From NCBI GenBank assembly GCA_023423335.1, contig JAFAFU010000073.1, positions 62,001 to 126,000 of the forward strand: DNA of 64,000 bases, read 5' to 3'. A model generated the notes under the pieces. That model was given only the letters and a program-made list of their open reading frames with translations, was not told the origin of the DNA and made no database searches. This document shows, one piece after another, positions 24,292 through 33,800 of the stretch (the stretch's first letter is position 1; every line of letters starts with the position of its first letter). A program made the position numbers and the translations under genes. The DNA comes from Bacillota bacterium (lineage in GTDB: Bacteria; Bacillota; Clostridia; Lachnospirales; Lachnospiraceae).

Positions 24292-25596
24292 ATGGATATC
24301 TATATTGTTCAACCAGGTGATACGATCAATTCTATAGCAGATCATTATAGGATCTCCGCCGATAGATTAATATTCGATAATGGGCTTGATAATCCGTATA
24401 CCTTAGTAACCGGTCAAGCTCTTGTTATTGCTTACCCTACCCGGACACATACCGTTCAGGAAGGAGATACATTGAATAGTATCGCGAATAGGTATTGTAT
24501 TACGGTTATGCAATTACTAAGAAATAATTCTTTTCTGTCTGACAGAGAGTATATTTATCCCGGTGAAACATTAGTTATCAACTACCCCACATCCGGAGAT
24601 ATAACGACAAACGGTTATACTTATGCTTATATTAAAAATGATACGCTTATAAAAACGCTGCCATACCTGACTTATCTATCTATTTTTAACTATGGTATTT
24701 TAGAAGAAGGTGAAATGACAACTTATAGCGATGATGCGAATATAATCCAGTTAACGAAAGATTACGGAGTAGCTCCCCTGTTAATGGTTTCACCATTATC
24801 ACCGTATGGAGAGTCGGATGCGGAGTTAATCTATCAAATTTTATTAAATGAAGACTATAATAATAAACTGTTGAATAATATACTCAGTATACTTCGCTCA
24901 TCAGGCTATTACGGGGTCAATCTATTAATCAGCAATATAAATGCAACAAATCAAAATCTCTATATAAACTTATTTGAAAAAGCAAAACAAATATTTAGCG
25001 GGGAAGGATATTTTTTTACCATTACAATAAACCCCAATATACGACTTGTTGATGGTAAGGTAACATTTGAACAAATCAATTATTCCAGTATAAGCCAGTT
25101 GGTAGATAGAATAACATTTCTGCAATTTGCCTGGGGGACTAATCCTGGCCCGCCTTCACCGGTAAGTTCTTCTTATTTGATAAGAAATTTTATTAATGAA
25201 ATTTTGTTATTAACACCGCCTGAGGTAATTATCGTAGGAAATCCCTTAATCGGTTACGACTGGGAGCTTCCTTATGTAGCAAATAGGACAATTGCTAACG
25301 CTTTAACCATTAATTCTGCAATTACCTTAGCTTATGATGTAGGCGCAGTAATACTGTTTGACGAAATTTCCCAGACTCCATATTTTCGATATACAAGCTC
25401 GTTCATCGGATCACCGATCGAACATATTGTATGGTTTATTGATGTCAGAAGTATTAGTGCTTTAACTCAAATAATCGACGAATATGATTTGTCAGGCTCC
25501 GGGATATGGAATATCATGGTGTTCTATCAGCAGCTATGGACATTTTTAAATTCGAACTATAATATTATGCAAATCCTACCGAACACTTTAGATTAG
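24292..25596 (+). CDS. LysM-LysM-GH18-like spore protein with no visible catalytic acid
   Basis: Two LysM domains (residues 2-48 and 51-98, each with QPGDT or QEGDT and N-x-L) precede a GH18-like barrel (110-430), as in spore cortex lytic enzymes SleL/YaaH. In active enzymes strand 4 carries DxxDxDxE. Here the equivalent segment reads SGYYGVNLLISNINATN, without the Asp and Glu residues. It lacks a signal peptide, as is normal for YaaH-type proteins made in the mother cell. I infer a peptidoglycan-binding, probably non-hydrolytic spore protein. Confidence 0.75.
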   Translation: MDIYIVQPGDTINSIADHYRISADRLIFDNGLDNPYTLVTGQALVIAYPTRTHTVQEGDTLNSIANRYCITVMQLLRNNSFLSDREYIYPGETLVINYPTSGDITTNGYTYAYIKNDTLIKTLPYLTYLSIFNYGILEEGEMTTYSDDANIIQLTKDYGVAPLLMVSPLSPYGESDAELIYQILLNEDYNNKLLNNILSILRSSGYYGVNLLISNINATNQNLYINLFEKAKQIFSGEGYFFTITINPNIRLVDGKVTFEQINYSSISQLVDRITFLQFAWGTNPGPPSPVSSSYLIRNFINEILLLTPPEVIIVGNPLIGYDWELPYVANRTIANALTINSAITLAYDVGAVILFDEISQTPYFRYTSSFIGSPIEHIVWFIDVRSISALTQIIDEYDLSGSGIWNIMVFYQQLWTFLNSNYNIMQILPNTLD

Positions 25597-25796
25597 CTTC
25601 TTTAACCTCTTTTACTAATTTCATCAGTTATTAATATACATTGCTTTTATCCTATTCGCCCATAGTATTTCTCCTAAAATTCTGATCTGTTTCTCTATCG
25701 ATTATATAAATAATTAGAAGTGCGCAATAACGATAATCAGTTGCGCCAACATTCTTTTTGTTTTCCTCATTTTCTGTTATAAAAAGTCTAATTTCA

Positions 25797-26207
25797 TTAG
25801 TGATGATTTCCGGTATCATAGCACCATTTCGCTATTTCTGCGATAAGCGGGAGCGGTAATGGCTTGCTGTACGGAAACTGCACCGCGCCTTTGCTTGTCT
25901 TGTATTCCGTGAGCCTTTCGGTGAAATGCTCTACGGCCTTATCACCGGGGTATAGCCCGATATGCTTTTTGAACGCCGCAAAGTGGATTATATTTTGTTT
26001 ATGCCAGTAGGTTGGCATACTCCACGAAATACGTTCCTCTGCATATGGGAGCGCGGCACGGAGCGTATCCCGTACTTGATTTAAGAGCGGCCAAACATCC
26101 TCCGGTTGTGCGGCAATATAGGCATCAATGGTTTTTGGCGGCTCGCCGCAGTAATGGTCCTGGTTTGTGTTCTTGAACTCCCGTTTGCATATAGGACATT
26201 GCCACAT
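25797..26207 (-). CDS. DUF1801 (YdhG-like) protein with N-terminal zinc finger
   Basis: The 136-residue product has CPIC-x11-HYC near the N-terminus, a likely zinc site, followed by a DUF1801 domain (residues 25-132: WPLLNQVRDTLRAALPYAEE, SWSMPTYWHKQNIIHFAAFK, HIGLYPG). DUF1801/YdhG proteins have a frataxin-like fold, and an iron-chaperone role has been proposed for Bacillus Fra. The ATG at 26207 follows GAGGT; the frame extends upstream to 26255 without support. Confidence 0.75.
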   Translation of the reverse strand: MWQCPICKREFKNTNQDHYCGEPPKTIDAYIAAQPEDVWPLLNQVRDTLRAALPYAEERISWSMPTYWHKQNIIHFAAFKKHIGLYPGDKAVEHFTERLTEYKTSKGAVQFPYSKPLPLPLIAEIAKWCYDTGNHH

Positions 26208-26346
26208 AGTGCATTTACCTCGCTTTTTATGATGATTACCTTTGGGTCTCCTCAATAAATTCCTGTTTTATAATTTCTAATACCATAATATCATACTTAA
26301 TAAAACAAATAAACTAAAGTTACCGGTAATTTGTATATACCAATAT

Positions 26347-27123
26347 TCACTCGCCTTGTACAGCGCCGGTATCCTTTTTTCTTATGTAAAAAAACTCCTT
26401 ATCCACGAACCATATCACCAATATAACTACTAAGCTTATTAGTAACCCTGCAATATAAAAAGATATGCCTTCCCTTTCGGTTAATAATAATCCGCTTACT
26501 AAATTGATACACAAATGAAATGTAACCATATAGGCCAATGAATGTTCAGTTCTAAAATAGATCCATCCCATGATTACTCCAAATGCCGCAATCAATGGAA
26601 TAAAAAGTAAATAGGGCATTACCCCATAACTTATAATCTTCATAAAATGCCAAGCACCCCACATAAGGCCTGTTAATAAAGAGCTTATCAGCATGGAATG
26701 CTTTTCCCTAAACGTAGGCAATAGATACCCACGCCATCCTATTTCTTCACCAAAGCATCCGATGAAGGATGATATGGCAAATAAAAGCAATATAGCGCCT
26801 TTGATATCAGATTCAATATAATGCTTACCAAGTAACGTGATTACTCCTGCACTTGATAATATGATAACAGCAGGAATAATAATTGACAAAAGTAAAAAGG
26901 CGGTATTTTTAATTTTATAATTAATAAAAAATTTCTCTTGCCTAAAAATTATCCGAGTTATTAAAAAGGAGATTGCCGGTCCCAGTTGTGCCCCCATCAG
27001 TACGAGTAATCCGGTTGTGATTTTATTCAGTCCGACAGTTGTTCCGGCGCCGCCTATAATACCGGCCAGAATAAGTGTTATAAACAATGCGCCTATGTAA
27101 TATACCATGACTTTCTTTATCAT
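26347..27123 (-). CDS. CPBP-family intramembrane protease
   Basis: This 258-residue protein has about seven to eight membrane helices. The CPBP (Abi) motifs are intact: EEIGWRGYLLP (glutamates and arginine), LMWGAWHF (His) and a later HLCINLVS (His). CPBP proteases cleave membrane or lipidated substrates, and in Gram-positives they are linked to bacteriocin self-immunity. It starts 7 bases after the padR gene, so the two form an operon. Confidence 0.85.
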   Translation of the reverse strand: MIKKVMVYYIGALFITLILAGIIGGAGTTVGLNKITTGLLVLMGAQLGPAISFLITRIIFRQEKFFINYKIKNTAFLLLSIIIPAVIILSSAGVITLLGKHYIESDIKGAILLLFAISSFIGCFGEEIGWRGYLLPTFREKHSMLISSLLTGLMWGAWHFMKIISYGVMPYLLFIPLIAAFGVIMGWIYFRTEHSLAYMVTFHLCINLVSGLLLTEREGISFYIAGLLISLVVILVIWFVDKEFFYIRKKDTGAVQGE

Positions 27124-27130
27124 CTTAGTT

Positions 27131-27658
27131 TCATCTCATTTCTTTTGCTAATTTTTCATACCAGTCAATTTCAAACTGAATTATATCAATGCCATATTGT
27201 GCTGAAAGAAATTGATATTTAAATAATTCTTTAAACGGCTCCTCTACCTGCATATTTTTCCCTTGTTCATATACCGTGTCCAGTACAGCCTTTTGTTTCT
27301 TTAATCCGATTATATATTCTTCAATCCGTTCCAGCCTTAAAGAGGGATCTGAAAGTCCCATGAAATATAATTTTGCTAATTCGGAATTCCTGTTTTGGGC
27401 AACCAGTAATGGAGTATTAATCCAGTAGTTGAAATATTCTTTCCCTTCGTCCGTTATGGTATATATCTTTTTGTGTTTTCCGTTATCAACAATTTCAGAA
27501 TAATCAATATATTTCTTGCTGAGAAGTTTTTTTATTGCGGCCTGAATGCTTCCCATGCTGTCACTGTATATCGTATTAAGTCCGCTTCGTATGCGCTCCC
27601 TTATTTCATAAATAGTTCGAGATTTTAGTAGTAATAGTCCTAATATTAATGTATCCAT
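27131..27658 (-). CDS. PadR-family regulator (long form)
   Basis: The 175-residue product has a winged helix (residues 1-80, with SIQAAIKKLLSKKYIDYSE and KHKKIYTITDEGKEYF) and a C-terminal coiled-coil dimer domain (100-175), the Vir/AphA-like long PadR form. A perfect palindrome covers its own -10 box. It is followed by the CPBP protease gene, which it probably represses together with itself. Confidence 0.88.
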   Translation of the reverse strand: MDTLILGLLLLKSRTIYEIRERIRSGLNTIYSDSMGSIQAAIKKLLSKKYIDYSEIVDNGKHKKIYTITDEGKEYFNYWINTPLLVAQNRNSELAKLYFMGLSDPSLRLERIEEYIIGLKKQKAVLDTVYEQGKNMQVEEPFKELFKYQFLSAQYGIDIIQFEIDWYEKLAKEMR

Positions 27659-27670
27659 AATATCCTCCTG

Positions 27671-27708
27671 ATATTACTAATAGTAATATACACGTGAATA
27701 ATTGTCAA
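27671..27708 (-). promoter_or_regulatory. padR-CPBP promoter with 19-bp perfect palindrome
   Basis: On the minus strand TTGACA (27708-27703), a 17-bp spacer and TACTAT (27685-27680) form the promoter. The 19-bp palindrome 27671-27689 (arms ATATTACTA / TAGTAATAT) sits across the -10 box, the expected place for a PadR autorepression operator. Confidence 0.8.
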
Positions 27709-27858
27709 TTCAAAAAATGTTACTTGATTTATAGTATGTCCATATGTACAAAGTCAAACTGTGTCTTGAAAATTGTACTCGCTGCATATACCTAAACAGC
27801 TGGATATGATAACGGCTGTCTGTCAGAAGAAAAGAAGAGAGAACAAGGAGGCATCCGG

Positions 27859-28266
27859 CTAAAAGAAAACATAATGCGGGACCTCTTCCTGAAACAGCCA
27901 ATGCCTCAGCCAGTCATCAAATATGATTGCTCCCAGAGATATTATGCACCAGACAAAAAAGAAGGGGACACAGATCTGTCCGAGGATATCATATTCTGTA
28001 TAGTTCCATACATTCCATTTTAACCAAAGATTTACGATGCAGCCGGTGACAAATTCCAATACCGTAACCAGAAAGCCTCCAATGATTGCCTGCAGCCAGA
28101 GCGGAGTCTTCCAGGATAATATTTTGTTGATTAATCCCAAACTGACAAAGCATGATCCTCCCAGAAAGAACATGGTCCAATGTGTGTCCCCTCTGTACAC
28201 TAATTCCAATGTAACATAGCTGAAACCGCCGATAAAAAATAGTATTGAATACTTGATGATTTTCAT
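27859..28266 (-). CDS. Putative ABC-transporter type IV (PF06541-like) membrane protein
   Basis: The 135-residue protein has four hydrophobic segments and the sequence FVTGCIVNLWLKWNVWNYTE, typical of the CmpB/PF06541 family annotated as putative ABC-transporter type IV. The ATG at 28266 has GGAGGT 6 bases upstream. The C-terminal LRHWLFQEEVPHYVFF ends in the cytoplasm. No function is established for the family. Confidence 0.65.
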   Translation of the reverse strand: MKIIKYSILFFIGGFSYVTLELVYRGDTHWTMFFLGGSCFVSLGLINKILSWKTPLWLQAIIGGFLVTVLEFVTGCIVNLWLKWNVWNYTEYDILGQICVPFFFVWCIISLGAIIFDDWLRHWLFQEEVPHYVFF

Positions 28267-28556
28267 AACAACCTCCATAGTGCCAGTATTTTTCTTTTTA
28301 ATATATTATATTTTTCTTTTCGTAAAAGCGGAACCGACTGTCGTTTACCGAAAGAATTTTCATGCCGTGCATCGGACTCACCTCCTGCGCGATAATGAAT
28401 TTGAAATTGAAGTTATCAATTCCTCGTGCTATCATTATTATACAGACAAAATCTGGAATATAAAGAGAAGCACAAATGACAGATTTTAACGAGCTTCGAT
28501 TGAATTCACAGAAATGATATTTTATGTATTTAAAATGCGAAAGGAGGTCAGGTCAA
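28267..28556. other. Intergenic region before the tandem AraC gene
   Basis: About 290 bp without a convincing gene. It marks the change from AT-rich to visibly more GC-rich sequence. An open frame at 28253-28489 lacks a ribosome site and recognisable motifs. Confidence 0.35.
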
Positions 28557-30086
28557 GTGGAGAAGCATAATCTGCTTGGAGAAAAACCGGCGGCTTTAGA
28601 CAGACAGGATATATTTTCTGTATTTGAGCTTTTCCCTGTTCCGATGGAGGCATTCTCGCCGGACGGCGTCAGCCTGTTCGTCAATCAGGCGTTTGTGGAC
28701 TTCTTTCGTATATCGGCGGGAGAAATAGTAGGGAAATTCAATATCCTGCAGGACCCATTCCTGAATCATAAGCTCGGCTTGACGGATTATCTGCGGCGTG
28801 TATTCGCCGGTGAGCTTCTGTCCTTTTATGATATGAGGGTTCCTGCAGAGGAAATTACCAGCCGTTACAAAGGCGGGGAAAGCAGACCTTCGGAAAATGA
28901 AATCTATCAGGACATCACCTGTTTTCCCGTCCGGAATGAAGACGGTTCGGTTGCGTATGTAATTGCCCTGTTTATGATGAAGCGTGTCTATCAGACCCGA
29001 CAGGACGTCATGAAAGCAAAAGTCTATATTGACACGCATTGGCTTGACGATTTCGAACCGGACAAAATTGCCGGGGCTGCCGGCCTAAGCCCCCATCATC
29101 TGGTACGCCTGTTCAAAAGATTTACCGGTATGACGCCCTACCGCTATTACGAGGAGAGCAAAATCGAAAAAATCAAGGAAGCCTTGCGTGATCCGGATTG
29201 CAGCATCCGCGAGGCGTTTGCCGCGTGCGGAGCAGATTACAGCGGCCGGTTTGCCGATGTATTTAAACGCAGGGTTGGGATTACGCCGTCGGAATACAGA
29301 GATCATTTGCCGGCGCCTCCGAGGGAAAACACAGTCGGTACGGCTCCCATATGTAAAACAGAGAGCCAGCTTTTTCAGGTTGCCGGTATTCTCCCTGTCC
29401 CCATGCAAATATTCAAACAGAACGGCGATATTATTTTTATAAACGAAGCTGTTCTGAGCGCGTGGAATGTTAAGGATTCCTCACGGATTCTCGGAAAATA
29501 TAATTTGATCAAAGACCCTTTGGTGAACGAGCAGTTTGGATTGCGTGATCAAATCCGCAGGACCTTCGAGGGGGAGGCTGTTCTAATACCGGATATCCGG
29601 ATTCCTTTAGAGCGCTTTTGGGAATGGTACAATCCCCGGAGCGCCGAATATGATACCGAGGCGATCTATAGCGATATTCTGAATTTTACCGTTCACGTCG
29701 AGGATGTGAAGGCGGACTATGTCGTCAGCATTTTTTTGACAAGCAGACTGTATCAGGGCAGATCGGGTGTCACGAGAGCGAAAGAGTATCTTGAAAATCA
29801 TTGGCGTGAAGGTTTCGACGCCGACAGGCTTGCGAGAACAATCGGTTTAAGTCCGTCGCATCTTGCGCGTCTGTTCAAAAGGCAAACCGGCATGACGCTG
29901 TACAGCTATTATCAGGAGATCAAGATCGCCCGGCTGAAGGCCGCGCTGCGTGATCAAAACCTGAGCGTTGCCGAAGCCTTTCTCTCCTGCGGTTTTGCGT
30001 ATCCTGACAATTTTACGCGCTTCTTTAAAAAAAAGGTCGGCATGACACCATTGGAATACAGAAAAAAGGGGAAAGAATCAAAATAG
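28557..30086 (+). CDS. Tandem PAS-AraC regulator (two complete PAS+HTH units in one chain)
   Basis: The 509-residue protein consists of two homologous halves. Each has a PAS-like sensor (residues about 15-145 and 270-400; compare LFPVPMEAFSPDG with ILPVPMQIFKQNG) and an AraC HTH pair (150-245 and 405-505; GLSPHHLVRLFKRFTGMTPY and GLSPSHLARLFKRQTGMTLY). It is thus an internal duplication with four HTH motifs. GTG at 28557 is chosen because AAAGGAGGT lies 8 bases upstream; an ATG at 28524 lacks one. It likely controls the genes downstream up to the large surface protein. Confidence 0.85.
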   Translation: MEKHNLLGEKPAALDRQDIFSVFELFPVPMEAFSPDGVSLFVNQAFVDFFRISAGEIVGKFNILQDPFLNHKLGLTDYLRRVFAGELLSFYDMRVPAEEITSRYKGGESRPSENEIYQDITCFPVRNEDGSVAYVIALFMMKRVYQTRQDVMKAKVYIDTHWLDDFEPDKIAGAAGLSPHHLVRLFKRFTGMTPYRYYEESKIEKIKEALRDPDCSIREAFAACGADYSGRFADVFKRRVGITPSEYRDHLPAPPRENTVGTAPICKTESQLFQVAGILPVPMQIFKQNGDIIFINEAVLSAWNVKDSSRILGKYNLIKDPLVNEQFGLRDQIRRTFEGEAVLIPDIRIPLERFWEWYNPRSAEYDTEAIYSDILNFTVHVEDVKADYVVSIFLTSRLYQGRSGVTRAKEYLENHWREGFDADRLARTIGLSPSHLARLFKRQTGMTLYSYYQEIKIARLKAALRDQNLSVAEAFLSCGFAYPDNFTRFFKKKVGMTPLEYRKKGKESK

Positions 30087-30099
30087 CAAAAAACGGCCG

Positions 30100-30135
30100 G
30101 GGCCCTGCATCTATACAGATGCAAGGCCCTTTTTT
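30100..30135 (+). terminator. Terminator after the tandem AraC gene
   Basis: GGGCC-C-TGCATCT (30100-30112) pairs with AGATGCA-A-GGCCC (30117-30129) with one internal mismatch, followed by six T. Confidence 0.88.
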
Positions 30136-30229
30136 GTATGCTCATATTTGTAAGAAACTGAGCGCCCAATCGGTTTTTGGACGGTTTTATTTTTTTTATA
30201 ATGAGCTTGGAGATCAATAAAGAAACGAG

Positions 30230-30727
30230 GTGGTTACCCTGAAACAGGAAAAGTCGAGAGAGCAGCTTTTTGCCGAGCTTGCCGGGCTTCAAAAGAATAT
30301 GGAAAAGAAACTGGCGGTAAAGGAACAGTTTATCAAACGGTTTCAGACTCTTGTCCAAACGGAAGAGGATCCTTTGACCCTTCTGAACCTTTTTTCCTGT
30401 CCGGTCGCCATTTTCAAGATAGGCGGCTATTTACACAGGACAAATCACGCACTAATGGAAAACACCGATCTTCAGGAGGATGATGTTTCTGGGGGAACCA
30501 TCAACTTTCTTGCCCGTGTTACGAATGAAAACTTCGCCATGCTGGAGGCGGCGGAGGGTGTTTTTTACGGAAAGACCGCGCTGCTCAGCAGGCTCTCCTA
30601 TCCGTTGGAGCTATTTTGCAAAAGCTGGAGTTATACGGTCCGCAACGATTACCGCAGCGCGCTCTTCTTTCCTTTGCCGGACGGTGGCGGGGATATTCGG
30701 TACGGCGCAGTCATGCTGCTGAAATGA
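30230..30727 (+). CDS. PAS-like single-domain protein
   Basis: The product has about 165 residues, with a short coiled-coil start (REQLFAELAGLQKNMEKKLA) and a PAS-like domain (50-165: LFSCPVAIFKIGGYLHRTNH) similar in pattern to the sensor domains of the preceding tandem AraC protein. It has no output domain. The start is uncertain: GTG at 30230 overlaps the GAGG ribosome site, and CTG at 30239 is possible. A TATAAT box at about 30197 suggests its own promoter. It may modulate the AraC protein by heterodimerisation (inference). Confidence 0.65.
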   Translation: MVTLKQEKSREQLFAELAGLQKNMEKKLAVKEQFIKRFQTLVQTEEDPLTLLNLFSCPVAIFKIGGYLHRTNHALMENTDLQEDDVSGGTINFLARVTNENFAMLEAAEGVFYGKTALLSRLSYPLELFCKSWSYTVRNDYRSALFFPLPDGGGDIRYGAVMLLK

Positions 30728-30759
30728 GAAAAAACGATAAAGTGCAGGGAGGTTCTGCA

Positions 30760-30810
30760 GTGAAAATCGCAATGAAATATCGACAGGGGAAATCCCTGCG
30801 AACTATCTGA
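30760..30810 (+). CDS. Possible 16-residue leader peptide upstream of the SLH gene
   Basis: A GTG start with GGGAGG 7 bases upstream opens a 16-codon frame (VKIAMKYRQGKSLRTI) ending 14 bases before the surface-protein ATG, just ahead of that gene's AAGGAG. A CAGGG/CCCTG stem (30784-30798) lies within it. It could couple or attenuate translation, or be chance. Confidence 0.35.
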   Translation: MKIAMKYRQGKSLRTI

Positions 30811-30824
30811 AAGGAGAATTATCC

Positions 30825-33800
30825 ATGAAACGTAGCCCTGTAAGAAGCAGAATCCTGTCTGTCCTGATGGTGTTCTGTATGATACTGACCTTGCTTCCTG
30901 CCTATGCGAGCGCGGAGGAAACTTCCCTTGGCAGCAGCGAGGGTATCCTTGATTCCGGTCTGATCCCGGATGCAAATGTAAATATGGACGTGAGTGATGC
31001 CGATGAGCAGAGTCCGCAGCCGGCAACACTTTCGGATTTGCCTCAATCCCCTTTGGGCATATCCGGATTAGGCGGTATGGGGACGCAGGCCGTCGCCACG
31101 GCCACCGCCAGAGGCATTGTGGGATACAACGAAATCCATATCAGGCTGACGGAGGGCGAATTCGCGGCTCCCGGTGCGATAAGCCATATCCATTGGGCGC
31201 TTAACACAGCAGGCCAGAGCATTCAAAGCATCATAAGAAGGAGCGATACGCATATCCAACTGAACCTGTCCGCAGCCATCAGCACGGGTCAGACCTTCAC
31301 CATCACCAGCGTTGATCCCTCCCAATTCGCGGCCGGAACCGAGCCGTTTACAATGCCTCTGGCTGTGGAGGTGAAATCCTCCACTCCCGCGGTGGGTACG
31401 GCAACGGCGGCCGCGGGCACAAAAGATATTACCGTGACGCTGAGTAGCGGAGAGTTTCATCCAAGTCAACGTACACAGGACTGGATACTTGGGGGAGCGA
31501 CAGCAGGTAATTCCATCAGCAGCGTAACGTATGCTGACATAAGCAACGTTCAAATCACGCTGGAGAACAATATCGGCCCGGCCGATGAGCTGACTGTTAG
31601 AAATAACGGTTATGGGCCTTTTCTCGACGCTTCCACTCTGGGCTTTGATTCACCGCTCACAGTGTTGATTACCGGCGGCGGGGACGGCGAAGCAAATGTC
31701 TGTGAAATTGGCTCTACCGGCTACGCCTCGCTGGATTTGGCTCTGCAGGATGTACCAACTGGCGGAGCCGCGCCCACCACCATCACGCTGCTGGATAATA
31801 TCAGCCACGACGGTCTGGTGATCGACAACAAGAAAATCAACCTGAATCCGGGCGGAAAGATTCTGACATTGGGCAAGGCCGATGATAACACAACCGGGCT
31901 TGCGGTGATAAACGGCGGCAGCTTTGTCCAAAACGGAAGCGGCCAGGTCAAGGTTTTCTCCAATAACGAGGCGGTAACGGCGGAGGGTACCGGCTCAATC
32001 GCCGTGGTTTACAGCGCCGCCAGCACGAACCACTCTGCCGCATATGCATGGAACGGCGGCAGGATTACACTGGCACAGAACGCCGAGGGCAAAAGCGGAG
32101 GCGTCAGCGCGGGTAAAAATGGCGATACTGCTGCCGGTCGGGTGGAGGTATACGGCAACGTAACCGCCACAGGAAACAATAGTACAGGAGCGGTGGTGGC
32201 TGCTTACGGCGGTCAGGTAACGGTGAACGGAAATGTGACCGCTTCCGGCACATTCAGCGTTGGCGTGTATGCCGGCGGCATGCTGAATACCGTCCCCTCC
32301 GGTGTATTGCTGCTCGGTAACGTAACCGCTACAAACATCGGCGTAGACGCCTCCGGCGACGCCCAAGTGACGGTGAAGAAAGACGTCACGGCCGGTCTGG
32401 GCGTCAGTAACTGGGCCTATGGCGTACGGGCGCAGAGCCGGGCCCAGGTGACGGTGGAGGGAAACATCCAAGCCAATGACCAGTCTAGCAGCATTGGAGT
32501 TCATGTAAACAGTACGCATCCGGGCGAAACGACCAAGGTCATCGTAGGCGGAGCCATTTCCGGAACAACTTATATCAAGCTTGCCAATACAGTGAAGACA
32601 GAAGTACAACAGGACGTCCCGTCCGCGCAGTCCGGATACCGTACCTATACGGTCAATGATCCGTCATTTGGCATCAACATCGTCTGGGTAAAGGATAGCA
32701 GCGTGCTAGCACCGCTTGACACGCCCACTGGCCTTGTCTGGGACACTGCGACGGCAGGCGTGGTCAAGGCGAAATGGGATGCGGTGGCAGGCGCGCAAAC
32801 ATATCAGGTGCGCCTTTACAAAGCGGGCGAATATCAGGGATATCAAGCATTGTTGGAGACGAATGCGACAAATGCGCATCTCACCGCATATATTCAAAGC
32901 GGCGGTGCTGGAACCTATACCTTTACGGTAAAGGCGCTCGCTCCCAGCGGGAGCGCCGACTATGCAGACAGCACGGCGGCGGCAAGCGGTCCCTACTCGT
33001 ACATGGCGAACCCTGCAACGGGCCTCACAGCGGCAAATGCGTTCACATCGAGTATTTTTGTGACGCTGACGCAAGGCGCGTTCAGTGTAGCGCAGGACAA
33101 AGCCTACTGGACGCTTGGTGGAAGCTCCGCAGCCGCAAACTCCATTACCGGCGTCACCTATATCAGCAGCACGGAAGTCCAGATCACACTGGCGAACAAT
33201 ATAAACGCAAACGATCAATTGACCATAACAGCGGATCAAGGAGCGTTTAACAGCGGAACCTCTCCGTTTACTTCGCCGCTTACTGTGCTGATTACCGTGG
33301 CGCCGACATTCGTCTGCACAATCAACGGGGTGGCATATGTGAGCCTGGGGAGTGCGCTTCAGGCCGTACACGATAACCAAACCATCATACTGGCAAGTGA
33401 CATCAGACACACCGAGGCGGTTGTGATTGAAGAGAAAAAAATCACCTTTGATTTGAATGGTCACAACCTGGTCATCGACACCAGCGAGACATCCGGTTCC
33501 ATCGCCCTCAAAGTGGAGAACGGCAGCGTAAAATACAGGGGTACGGGCAACTTCATTGTCTGCGGCGACAGAATTGGCGTGAGAGCGCAGTTTGGCAGCA
33601 AGGTGCAGGTGAGCGGAATCCTCATCAAAAATGCGGGCCGGCTCCAGTATCCCGCATATGACGTGTACGGTGCCTATGCTCATTACGAAAACAGTGTGGG
33701 AGAAGGCAGCGAAATCACTGTCAACGGCAGCATCAGAACGCTCAGTGGCAACCCCTGTGAAAATGCCATCGGCGCATTCGCGGGGCAGGACTCGACGATT

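Noticed and set aside
28253..28489. 78-codon plus-strand frame before the tandem AraC gene
   Set aside because: Starts inside the end of the opposite-strand gene, has no ribosome site and no recognisable family.
32706..33683. Antisense ORF of 325 codons inside the surface-protein gene
   Set aside because: No ribosome site and a Cys/Arg/His-rich composition typical of antisense frames in GC-rich genes; several similar shadows occur along the same gene.
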